Assembly (NCBI GenBank): GCA_021779635.1
Contig: JAJYAH010000263.1
Coordinates: 1-8,563, forward strand
Direction of reading: 5' to 3'
From: Pseudomonadota bacterium
Lineage (GTDB): Bacteria; Pseudomonadota; Alphaproteobacteria; Rhizobiales; Xanthobacteraceae
Length of the DNA: 8,563 bases
This document shows positions 1-6,677 of the stretch, one piece after another. Under the pieces are notes generated by a model. The model did no database searches. It was not told the origin of the DNA and saw only the letters and a program-made list of their open reading frames with translations. The position numbers were made by a program, and so were the translations under genes. Numbering within the stretch: position 1 is the first letter of the stretch; every line of letters starts with the position of its first letter.

Positions 1-1238
1 GCCCGCTGAACCGCAGCGGCGGTTGGCGACGCCTCAATGTCGCGATCACCCGCGCGCGACGGGAGATGCTCGTCTACGCGTCTTTCCCACCCCACCTGAT
101 CGACAAGAATCGAACTTCCGCCAGCGCTGTCCACGATCTGAAGAGCTATCTGGAATTTGCCGAACGCGGTCACCGCGCTCTTGGCGAGCGGGTGGCTGGC
201 TCGCTCGGTGGCTATGACTCGCCGTTCGAACAGGCGGTAGCGCGTGGGCTTCGTGACAAGGGCTGGACACCGGTCACCCAGATCGGCGTGTCGCGCTTCC
301 GCATCGACCTCGGTATCGTGCACCCGGACCGTCCGGGCGACTATCTAGCAGGCGTCGAATGCGACGGCGCCACCTATCATAGTGCCGCCACTGCTCGGGA
401 CCGCGACATGGTCCGCGAGTCGATTCTCGGCGAGTTGGGCTGGAAGCTGCTCCGGGTCTGGTCGACCGATTGGTGGATCGACGCCACAGGGGCGCTCGAG
501 CGGCTCGATGCCGGTTTGCGTGGTCTGCTGGCGGAATCGCGCGCGGACGCCGACGCCCGCAAAGAGGCCAGCGCGCAAGTCCCACAGGGACACCGGCGCG
601 AGGCGCCAGAGGCGAATCTGAAAACGCAAGACGGGACAGAGACCAGCACAGTGGAGCCAGTTCGCTTGGAGCTGTCGCACGAGCCCCACTTTGCTGCTCA
701 AGCAACCTCAGCCGCGGCCGAGAAGGTGTACGAGGCGCAGCGGAGGGGCGCTCCGCTTTATCGTGCGACGGACTTCAGCGACATGGTGGCCGATCTTGTA
801 CCGGACCGCTTCCAGGAACCTTCCTACGCCGATGTGCTAAGGGCGATGATTCGGCGAGTGCTGGACGAAGAGAGCCCGATCCGGGACACGCTGCTTGTGG
901 AGCGGATTGCCAGAGCGCATGGTTTCCAGCGATCCGGCAGGCTGATCCGTGAGCGGGTTATTTCGCTCGCGCGTCAGGAAGGGTCGTTTTACACCGACAC
1001 GGCGGGGTGCACCTTCGTGTGGCCGCGGAATTGTAATCGGGATGCATGGGATATGGCGCGCGCTCCGGCAGGCGATGACGATATCCGCGGGATAGAAGAC
1101 ATTCCCTTGGAGGAGCTTGCGATCGCGCTGCGCCAATCATCGGGCGACGAGGTTGAGACGGTGCGCTACTTTGGCGTAAGGCGGTTGACCGCCCACGCAC
1201 GTGAGAGGCTTAGGAGGGCAGCTGGTGCCGTCGGATAG
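1..1238 (+). CDS. Superfamily 1 helicase with Vsr/DUF559-like nuclease domain and DUF3320-type tail (C-terminal part)
   Basis: The frame is open from the left edge (first whole codon at base 3) to TAG at 1236-1238, giving 411 residues of a larger protein; an internal ATG at 66 is not the start. Residues 9-19 read RRLNVAITRAR, the motif VI signature of UvrD/Upf1-like (AAA_12) helicases. Residues about 73-165 form a Vsr/DUF559-like endonuclease fold, with FRIDLGIVHP (Asp102) and VECDGATYH (Glu119, Asp121) as the likely catalytic acidic residues, then GWKLLRVWSTDWW. An Arg/Glu/Ala-rich linker (about 181-241) leads to a DUF3320-like region containing RIARAHGFQRSG and a final YFGVRRLTAHARERL. Large DUF4011-helicase-Vsr-DUF3320 proteins of this type are associated with anti-phage defence (for example Hhe-like systems). 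The N-terminal DUF4011/ATPase part lies outside the window, so exact subtype is uncertain. The gene converges on the minus-strand genes to its right. Confidence 0.88.
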   Translation, partial: PLNRSGGWRRLNVAITRARREMLVYASFPPHLIDKNRTSASAVHDLKSYLEFAERGHRALGERVAGSLGGYDSPFEQAVARGLRDKGWTPVTQIGVSRFRIDLGIVHPDRPGDYLAGVECDGATYHSAATARDRDMVRESILGELGWKLLRVWSTDWWIDATGALERLDAGLRGLLAESRADADARKEASAQVPQGHRREAPEANLKTQDGTETSTVEPVRLELSHEPHFAAQATSAAAEKVYEAQRRGAPLYRATDFSDMVADLVPDRFQEPSYADVLRAMIRRVLDEESPIRDTLLVERIARAHGFQRSGRLIRERVISLARQEGSFYTDTAGCTFVWPRNCNRDAWDMARAPAGDDDIRGIEDIPLEELAIALRQSSGDEVETVRYFGVRRLTAHARERLRRAAGAVG

Positions 1239-1719
1239 GGGTGGCGCTCCTTATGAGCTGTGCACCGGCGTGGCATGCGCTGGTCAGCGCTGGGGGCAGC
1301 TTGCTCCTTAGAGGCCAATCAGTGGCTTGAGTGTGAATGCTGAGCTAAATATGACTCCGCCCGCCGAGATGTGAGCCTGTTTCCCTCGCGCCCTCCCTCG
1401 GGCCGCCAAGGTGGAAGACGCTTCCTATGGTTCAGCGTCGGCGGATTTGTTCTCCTTTTAAAAACCGACAAGCGCCCGAAATCCAGGGAGGGCGGTCAAG
1501 GTCTGAGCCAACTCCTTGATTTGACAGAGAGTTCTTGAGGGAGCCCATCGTGAGGGACATTTTGACGGCCAATTTCCTCATCGGTTCCAATTGACTTCGT
1601 TAGTCAGCCCTGCAGCGCCGGTAGTGTAGAACTTACGCCCCCGCAATGCCCATGTTCATTCTGCCCTAACGTGGACTAAGCCGCCGGCACAAGGTCACGT
1701 GTCACGAAGGGTGGCGACG
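1239..1719. other. Convergent intergenic stretch without a recognisable gene
   Basis: About 480 bases lie between the stop of the helicase (plus strand) and the stop of the antitoxin (minus strand). No reading frame here looks like a protein I know, and I see no tRNA, rRNA or IS end. A 10-base inverted repeat is present (CGCCCTCCCT at 1389-1398, AGGGAGGGCG at 1485-1494). A shorter imperfect hairpin, AGGCCA-atcag-TGGCTT, lies near 1312-1328. Neither is followed by a T tract on either strand, so no intrinsic terminator can be called with confidence. The stretch may be decayed sequence left by earlier insertions or deletions. Confidence 0.6.
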
Positions 1720-2043
1720 TCAGGATGAGGACACCTCCTCCAGGGATTTCACCCGCACCGGCGCGCGGTTGGGCAGGCGGACGATCACCTCCAGCTCGCC
1801 ACCAATGGCTTCGACATAACTACGCAAAGTCGACAGATACATGTCGGTCTGCTTTTCGATCTTGGACACGGCCGGCTGACTGATCTTGAGGGTCTTGGCG
1901 ATCTTGGCCTGCGACTTCGCCGAAATCCGCCGCAGCGCCTTCAGCGATTCGACCTCATTGACCAGCTCTTCAAACCGCTTATCCAGCGCCGTGCGCCGCT
2001 TGGCGGGCAGGGCGTCCAACACGTCTTTCAGAGGTACCGGCAT
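1720..2043 (-). CDS. XRE-family antitoxin (HigA-like, partner of a RelE/HigB-type toxin)
   Basis: This 107-residue protein has a helix-turn-helix at about residues 44-64 (SQAKIAKTLKISQPAVSKIE), followed by DMYLSTLRSYVEAIGGELEV. That is the typical end of DNA-binding antitoxins paired with phage Gp49-like HigB toxins. In that family the antitoxin neutralises the toxin and represses the shared promoter. The ATG at 2043 is preferred: it lies 4 bases after the toxin TGA (2050-2048), and a GGATGAAAGG stretch just upstream can serve as ribosome binding site. A TTG at 2064 would add seven residues and overlap the toxin end. The antitoxin is intact while the toxin upstream appears broken, so it may persist as an orphan repressor or anti-addiction remnant. 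Confidence 0.85.
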   Translation of the reverse strand: MPVPLKDVLDALPAKRRTALDKRFEELVNEVESLKALRRISAKSQAKIAKTLKISQPAVSKIEKQTDMYLSTLRSYVEAIGGELEVIVRLPNRAPVRVKSLEEVSSS

Positions 2044-2047
2044 CCTT

Positions 2048-2309
2048 TCATCCAATCCGCCCAAGATGGGCCTTGTATCGAGCGTCGGCCGTCGCGATCA
2101 ACCGTTTGTAGAACCGCGCCTGACTGACCCCGCTCTTATTGCCGGCCACCAGCAAGATCGCCTTGCGCTTCGGATCAAAAGCAAAGGCGACACGCCAGAC
2201 ACCATCCTCGGCCCGGAAGCGCAGTTCCTTCATGTTGGCGAATTGCGAACCGCCCAGCGTGTCCACATGTGGGCGGCCAAAATTCGTCCTGCGCGGCTTC
2301 CGTCAGCGC
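2048..2309 (-). pseudogene. RelE/HigB (Gp49-like) toxin, N-terminally truncated and frameshifted
   Basis: From 2278 down to the TGA at 2048 the frame reads GRPHVDTLGGSQFANMKELR, then FRAEDGVWRVAFAFDP, GNKSGVSQARFYKRL and so on, the conserved C-terminal two thirds of HigB/Gp49-like ribosome-dependent RNase toxins. The family is normally about 110-120 residues. Here the first possible start in that frame is a GTG at 2266, giving only 72 residues, and a TGA at 2305-2303 closes the frame upstream. In another frame, immediately upstream (2309-2283), ALTEAAQDE can be read; family members carry ALPEAVQDE-like residues about 15 residues before GRPH. The simplest reading is an out-of-frame deletion of roughly 40 bases between the two pieces. 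Its stop lies 4 bases before the antitoxin ATG, the usual toxin-first order. A short functional toxin starting at GTG is possible but unlikely. Confidence 0.68.
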
Positions 2310-2470
2310 CAGCCCCAGTCGGCGCTGCGCAAAAACTGTCTGCGACAATGGAATGCGCTGCCGGGGCTCGTTTCCTTAAGGAGGAACTCCATACCGATCC
2401 GCAGCGAATCAATCGCGCTTTCGTAGATCGCGTTGAAGATTTCATCCTTCGAGGCTGCTTGGCTGCTCAT
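2303..2470 (-). CDS. Small unrecognised ORF, possibly the 5' fragment of a truncated gene
   Basis: The ATG at 2470 opens a 55-residue frame ending at TGA 2305-2303. The first 33 residues (including SKDEIFNAIYESAIDSLRIG and then MEFLLKE) look like a genuine amphipathic helical protein start, with TGGA about 6 bases before the ATG. The remainder (TSPGSAFHCRRQF...) looks like random readthrough and runs into the toxin remnant. I do not recognise a family. The helical pattern recalls the beginning of some HEPN-like proteins, but that is only an impression. A 25-codon frame from ATG 2544 ends at TGA 2469-2467 in a 4-base ATGA overlap with this start. A truncated gene joined to the damaged toxin by a deletion is my best reading. 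Confidence 0.3.
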   Translation of the reverse strand: MSSQAASKDEIFNAIYESAIDSLRIGMEFLLKETSPGSAFHCRRQFLRSADWGWR

Positions 2471-2575
2471 GTGTCCATCAAAAACGTTACCATCACGCCA
2501 GCCAGCTTTATGGCGAGGTGCGCAGATTGCGCGGTCGGTCGCATCGGTTTTCCGCCTTGAAGGACGCCATGACAA

Positions 2576-3502
2576 CTATCTTCTGCTTCGTTCGCGCGGC
2601 TCATACGGCCTTTTCCAACTCTCTCCCGCCGTCAACTTGATGCCGTCCGGCTGATAGCCATCTGACATGAACACATCTCGCTGCTCAATCGCCAAATGTT
2701 TTGCTTGCGACCACTGGCCTTGCTGAAGCAGGTGCAAGACTTTGGGATGAATTTCGACCTTCACGTCCGCCTGTTCGCGCTCGGCAACCATCGGTTCTGA
2801 ACCGGTATCCGAGGCAAGACTCAGAGCCGGTTCATAGTAGTAGCGCCATTCTGCCTCTGGTCCTGGCAATTCGATGGCGTCCCTTGAGTCCGGCTCCGGG
2901 TCGCGCCAGTAGAACTCAAGCACGTTCGACCGAAAGAACGCGAATGAACCGACTTGCAAAGAGCAATTGCGCCCATTGACCGAAACAAGCCTCTGCGCCT
3001 GAGCTTTGGCCTTTGACTTGTCGGTCGATGAAGGAACGGACGAACGGCCCTTGCTTTCGAAGGCATTCCAGTTACCGTGGTTGTCTTCGCCTACAAGATC
3101 GGGACGCGAACGCCCAAGAGTGACTGGGTTCAGGACGGGACGAAAAACGTCCAGATGCAGAAGCCAAGGTGTAACCAACAGGCGCGAAGCGAACAGCTTG
3201 CAAAGGGTCATGCCCAAGAAATAGCTCACCATCCCCTTCTCGGTTGGATCGAGTGCGGCGAAGGCATCTGTCCTGCAAAGGTATCCGTTCCAATTTTGCT
3301 CGACGGCCATTCGAACCAACGCCAATCGGAAGATGGCTTAGTGAAACGACGGCTCGCCATAACGGAAGACGTGATAGGTGCTCGGGCGCCCGATTGTGAT
3401 CGCGGCCCATAGAAGCTCGTCCCACGAGGTAGAGAGGGTGCCGGATCGAAACGAATAGGATGCCGGGAAGGCACGACTGCGATAGTCGATGCGTAGCGTC
3501 AT
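2576..3502 (-). pseudogene. PD-(D/E)xK nuclease-like accessory gene of the type I operon, interrupted by one in-frame TAA
   Basis: The ATG at 3502-3500 overlaps the hsdS stop (ATGA). It opens MTLRIDYRSRAFPASYSFRS and continues TSWDELLWAAITIGRPSTYH to FRYGEPSFH, then a TAA at codon 55 (3340-3338). The same frame continues without another stop to TAG at 2578-2576, for 308 codons in total. Both sides of the TAA look coding, so one base change explains the break. After the stop the longest downstream product would start at TTG 3325 (249 residues) or ATG 3310 (244). Using full-length numbering, RSRPDLVGED (Asp135) followed by NAFESKGR (Glu149, Lys151) and KAKAQAQRL matches the PD-(D/E)xK nuclease core. 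A nuclease role is therefore plausible but not shown; no named family is recognised. The core lies downstream of the TAA, so a re-initiated product could keep it. Low-level readthrough or a sequence error are other explanations. Confidence 0.75.
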
Positions 3503-5223
3503 TCCGCCGCCTCCAGTTCGCAGTCATTGGCCGGCTCGAGGGCCTCGGCGAGAAGGGCTTCGAGCAGGCGGCGGCGGGTGTCGTCGGCGGTGGCGAGGCT
3601 TGCCTCCAGCCGGTCGCAGAGCGCCATCAGCGCATCGGCCTTGGCGACGATGCGGTGCTGCTCGGCGAGCGGCGGGAAGGGTATCAAAGCTTCCGCCAGC
3701 TTGCCCGCTGAAAGTTGAGGCGTCGCGCTACCACTAGATAGAAGCGCAATTTGTTCCGAAAAGTGGTCGGACCTCATATACGTTATTAGGTAGGGCACAG
3801 TGGCGCGATCCACGCACCGAATGATCAGCAATTGAGCGTTGATGAAGCCCGTTTTGATATCGCCGCAGGCCTCGAACAAACCGAACTTCCCCACTGAACC
3901 GCGAAGCGTAATGAGAACGTCTTGATCTTGCAGTTTTCCGCTGCGCAGTGAATCGAATTGTGCGCGAGTGATGAAATCAAGATTCGTGAATTGTAGCCGG
4001 TAGCCAGATAGGTTCTTGGTGCTGAAGAACGGAACTCCTTCGGCTTTAATATCCGATCCGCTCGGATAATTTGAGCTCCTGTCCCCATTCTCGAAGCTCG
4101 AAATCCGACCGAGCGGCGATAAACTCCAAGCGGAAGGCAATCTGACGTCATCGGCCGATTCCCGACTATTTCTTATCTTCTTCGGATGTGCCTTCGCGAT
4201 CCGCTTGAGCAATTCCGACGCCGGTTCGTCGTTCGGGTCTTGCGGCACCAGCTTGCCGCGGACAGCCAGGTTGAGGATGGTCTGCCGCAACTGCTTGATC
4301 TGATCGGCACGTGCGGTGAGCGCCGGCAGGGCGTCGAGCGCGAAGCGGGCATCGGCCTGAAAGGTTTCGGAATCGGGCGCGTTGAGGCGGGCGAGGCTCG
4401 CCGCCGCGAGCTTGTCGCGCGTCGCCTCGCGCGTGGCCCGCGCCGCCTCCAGCCGGTCGCACAGGGCCATCAGTTCATCGACCTTGGCGACTATGCGGTG
4501 TTGTTCGGCGAGCGGTGGGAGGGGGAAAAAAAGATTCGACAGCGTTTCCTTTTTTAGGTTGTTGATGCCGATCCCTCGACTTCCCTCAGAGATGCTCTCC
4601 CGATAGAGATCGCTCTGTAGGAAGACGCGTACTATGCCTTGCAAGGATTGATCGAACAGCCGGATCGCTCCGCAGAACCCGCCAAACGCCTCCCGAAAGT
4701 CATCAGGGACGAACGCGGCCTTACCAACCAAGTTCTTGCTCCCGCTCGACAGCGCGATCATGAAGTCGCCGGACCTTAGAAATTGATCCGCGGAAACGCA
4801 GCTCTCTTTGACATACACAGGTTCATCGTGCGTCAACATCGTGCCAATATTGGTCGCCCGAAGGACAGGAATGAACCCGGCGCTCGGCGCTTGTGCCACG
4901 TCTGACTTTGAATACGTTACACCACGAACGAGCTGATGGACCTCACCGAAGGCGACCCAGATCCAGTTGTCCGGCAGTTCGAATGGCGGCTCCGCTAGCT
5001 CTGGATATCCTTCTCTGCCGTTCCTGATCTTCCCCGCCTTCACCAGCCGCGTCTTTTCGGCCGCGATCCGCTTCAGCAGTTCGGCCGCCGATTCGTCGTT
5101 GGGGTCCTGTGGCACCAGTTTACCGCGCACCGCCAGATCGAGAATGAAGCGGCGCAGCCTTGCAATCGCGTCAGGCGCGTCAGCGATCTTCTCGTAATGC
5201 TCCAGCAGGCGTTCGGCATTCAT
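3499..5223 (-). CDS. hsdS: Type I restriction-modification specificity subunit HsdS
   Basis: This 574-residue protein gives the type I enzyme its DNA recognition. It has two target recognition domains (about residues 71-232 and 355-513), each bounded by conserved helices. LAVRGKLVPQDPNDE occurs at 30-44 and again at 319-333. PPLAEQHRIVAK occurs at 236-247 and 517-528, followed in both by a helical MALCDRLEA segment. Each domain would read one half of a bipartite target and the helices set the spacing. The DNA for the recognition domains is visibly poorer in GC than the conserved repeats, typical of domain exchange. Length is long-normal for the family (usually about 400-600). The ATG at 5223 overlaps the hsdM stop by ATGA, and its own TGA at 3501-3499 overlaps the ATG of the following gene. 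The recognition sequence cannot be read from the protein by eye. Confidence 0.97.
   Translation of the reverse strand: MNAERLLEHYEKIADAPDAIARLRRFILDLAVRGKLVPQDPNDESAAELLKRIAAEKTRLVKAGKIRNGREGYPELAEPPFELPDNWIWVAFGEVHQLVRGVTYSKSDVAQAPSAGFIPVLRATNIGTMLTHDEPVYVKESCVSADQFLRSGDFMIALSSGSKNLVGKAAFVPDDFREAFGGFCGAIRLFDQSLQGIVRVFLQSDLYRESISEGSRGIGINNLKKETLSNLFFPLPPLAEQHRIVAKVDELMALCDRLEAARATREATRDKLAAASLARLNAPDSETFQADARFALDALPALTARADQIKQLRQTILNLAVRGKLVPQDPNDEPASELLKRIAKAHPKKIRNSRESADDVRLPSAWSLSPLGRISSFENGDRSSNYPSGSDIKAEGVPFFSTKNLSGYRLQFTNLDFITRAQFDSLRSGKLQDQDVLITLRGSVGKFGLFEACGDIKTGFINAQLLIIRCVDRATVPYLITYMRSDHFSEQIALLSSGSATPQLSAGKLAEALIPFPPLAEQHRIVAKADALMALCDRLEASLATADDTRRRLLEALLAEALEPANDCELEAAE
3602..3680 (-). 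repeat. hsdS internal direct repeat B, copy 2 (pairs with 4445-4523)
   Basis: This copy encodes PPLAEQHRIVAKADALMALC and DRLEA after the second recognition domain. Recombination between the two B copies would delete the second recognition domain and leave a half-length HsdS. Confidence 0.87.
4197..4281 (-). repeat. hsdS internal direct repeat A, copy 2 (pairs with 5064-5148)
   Basis: This is the second copy, encoding ILNLAVRGKLVPQDPNDEP and the following LLKRIA helix just before the second recognition domain. Differences from copy 1 are mostly single-base and spread out, so this is an old duplication, not a recent one. Confidence 0.85.
4445..4523 (-). repeat. hsdS internal direct repeat B, copy 1 (pairs with 3602-3680)
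   Basis: These 79 bases encode PPLAEQHRIVAKVDELMALC and DRLEA after the first recognition domain. They align without gaps to 3602-3680 with about ten mismatches counted by eye, a closer match than repeat pair A. Confidence 0.87.
5064..5148 (-). repeat. hsdS internal direct repeat A, copy 1 (pairs with 4197-4281)
   Basis: These 85 bases encode the first conserved helix with AVRGKLVPQDPNDE and LLKRI. They align without gaps to 4197-4281 at roughly 80% identity by eye. Such half-repeats give HsdS its pseudo-symmetry and are places where homologous exchange of recognition domains can occur. Confidence 0.85.
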
Positions 5224-6677
5224 CGCGCGATCGCCTCCGCCAAGATCGCCTTCAATCGGTCGCGTAAGCGCGCCGTCTCGGCCTCAGCGGCCACAAGATC
5301 GGCGAGCAGCGTTTCCGGGTCGCCGTGATCGTCGGCCACCGTGTGCGGGTTCTTGATGTCGAGATTGTAGCCGCGCGCCTTCACCTCCTCGGCCGTCACC
5401 TTCCATGCGAACGGACCTTCATCGCGCGCCTTGCGTTTCGGCCCGCCCCACCAGTCGATGCAGCCTTGCAGATGCTCCAGGCGGATCGGCTTGGTTATCG
5501 AATAGGCTTTCTGGCCCTCGGGCACGCGATGTTCCCAGAACCAGATGTCTTTCGTCGGCTCGCCTTTCTCGAAGAACAGGAGATTGGTGCCGATCGAGGC
5601 ATAGGGCTTGAACACCGAATTGGACAGGCGGACGATGGTGTGCAGGTTGCACTCCTGCATCAGGTGCTCTTTCAGCCGCGTCTTGACGCCCTCGCCGAAC
5701 AGCGTGCCGTCCGGCAGCACCACCGCGGCGCGTCCGCCGGGCTTCAACAGGCGGATGATGAGGGCGAGGAACAGATCGGCCGTCTCGCGCGTGCGGAAGT
5801 GCGCCGGGAAGTTCTGTTCGATGCCGTCCTCCTCGCGCCCGCCGAACGGCGGATTGGTCAGCACGATGTCCACGCGGTCGCTCTGCGTATAGCTGATGTA
5901 GGGCCGCGCCAGCGTGTTGTCGTGGCGCACGAAGCTCGGGTCCTCGATGCCGTGCAGCAGCATGTTGGTGACGCACAGCATGTGCGGAAGCTGCTTCTTC
6001 TCCACTGCCCGCAGGGCACCTTGCATCTTTGCTTCGTGTTCGGGCCGCTTCACGTAGCGCTTGCGCATGTGGTTGATGGCGCCGGTCAAGAAGCCGCCGG
6101 TGCCGCAGGCCGGATCAAGCAGGATTTCACCCGGCTTCGGATCGATCATCTGCGTCATGAAGGCGGTGACGGCGCGCGGCGTGTAGTATTCTCCGGCATT
6201 GCCGGCCGATTGCAGGTCGTTCAGGAGCTGCTCGTAGAACTCGCCGAAGTCGCGGCGCTCCTTGAGGTCGTTGAAATCAACCTCGTTGATGCGGTTGATG
6301 ACCTGCCGCATCAACTGGCCGGACTTCATGTAGTTGTAGGCGTCCTCAAACACGTCGCGCACGACGCGCTGGCGGTCGCCTTGCTTGTTCGAGACGGTGA
6401 GGTTCTTCAGCGCAGGAAACAGCTCGTCATTGACGAAGGTTTGCAGCTCCTCGCCCGTGATGCCTTCCGGGTCGGCCGCCCAAGTGCGCCACTGGTATTT
6501 CTTCGGAATCGGCGAGCGGTAGTCGTCTTTCGCCAGTTCCAAATCCTGATCCTGATCGTCGATGATCTTGAGGAAGAACATCCAGCACAACTGGCTGATG
6601 CGTTGGGCGTCGCCATCGACACCCACGTCCTGGCGCATGATGTCCTGAATGGATTTGACGGTGGTGCGGACGATCAT
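5220..6677 (-). CDS. hsdM: Type I restriction-modification DNA methyltransferase subunit HsdM (N6-adenine)
   Basis: HsdM transfers a methyl group from S-adenosylmethionine to adenine N6 in the target chosen by HsdS, protecting host DNA. The protein has 485 residues, the usual family length. An HsdM_N-like helical domain (about 1-135, with DAQRISQLCWMFFLKIIDDQ at 23-42) leads into the catalytic domain. There EYYTPRAV (163-170) is followed by AdoMet motif I DPACGTGGF (188-196) and catalytic motif IV TNPPFGG (274-280). PDGTLFGEGVKTRLKE (322-337) and the C-terminal MTase motifs are also present, so the enzyme looks complete. The ATG at 6677 is inside the end of the FRG gene (ATGA overlap) and has a strong AAGGAGG site 4 bases upstream. 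The stop overlaps the hsdS start, so translation of M and S is coupled. Confidence 0.98.
   Translation of the reverse strand: MIVRTTVKSIQDIMRQDVGVDGDAQRISQLCWMFFLKIIDDQDQDLELAKDDYRSPIPKKYQWRTWAADPEGITGEELQTFVNDELFPALKNLTVSNKQGDRQRVVRDVFEDAYNYMKSGQLMRQVINRINEVDFNDLKERRDFGEFYEQLLNDLQSAGNAGEYYTPRAVTAFMTQMIDPKPGEILLDPACGTGGFLTGAINHMRKRYVKRPEHEAKMQGALRAVEKKQLPHMLCVTNMLLHGIEDPSFVRHDNTLARPYISYTQSDRVDIVLTNPPFGGREEDGIEQNFPAHFRTRETADLFLALIIRLLKPGGRAAVVLPDGTLFGEGVKTRLKEHLMQECNLHTIVRLSNSVFKPYASIGTNLLFFEKGEPTKDIWFWEHRVPEGQKAYSITKPIRLEHLQGCIDWWGGPKRKARDEGPFAWKVTAEEVKARGYNLDIKNPHTVADDHGDPETLLADLVAAEAETARLRDRLKAILAEAIAR

Noticed and set aside
66..1238. Complete gene starting at ATG 66
   Set aside because: The frame is open upstream to the window edge and already encodes the helicase motif VI (LNVAITRAR) before that ATG, so the ATG is internal.
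1592..1606. Small hairpin TGACT-tcgtt-AGTCA as a terminator for the converging genes
   Set aside because: The stem is only 5 base pairs, has no T tract on either side, and lies far from both stops; this is expected by chance.
2467..2544. A 25-codon frame (ATG 2544) overlapping the next start by ATGA
   Set aside because: It is too short to judge and has no clear ribosome binding site. It is noted under the neighbouring ORF but not called as a gene.
1886..2560. A 224-residue plus-strand frame across the antitoxin, toxin remnant and debris
   Set aside because: It runs opposite two recognisable minus-strand genes and has no protein-like motifs. It is a shadow frame.
3072..3527. A 151-residue minus-strand frame around the start of the fifth operon gene
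   Set aside because: It is in another frame than the ATGA-coupled gene, lacks motifs, and would overlap both hsdS and the nuclease-like gene extensively.
3602..5148. Direct repeats as a mobile element or CRISPR array
   Set aside because: The repeats are coding and diverged, occur in two pairs about 780-790 bases apart, and are the standard conserved helices of HsdS.
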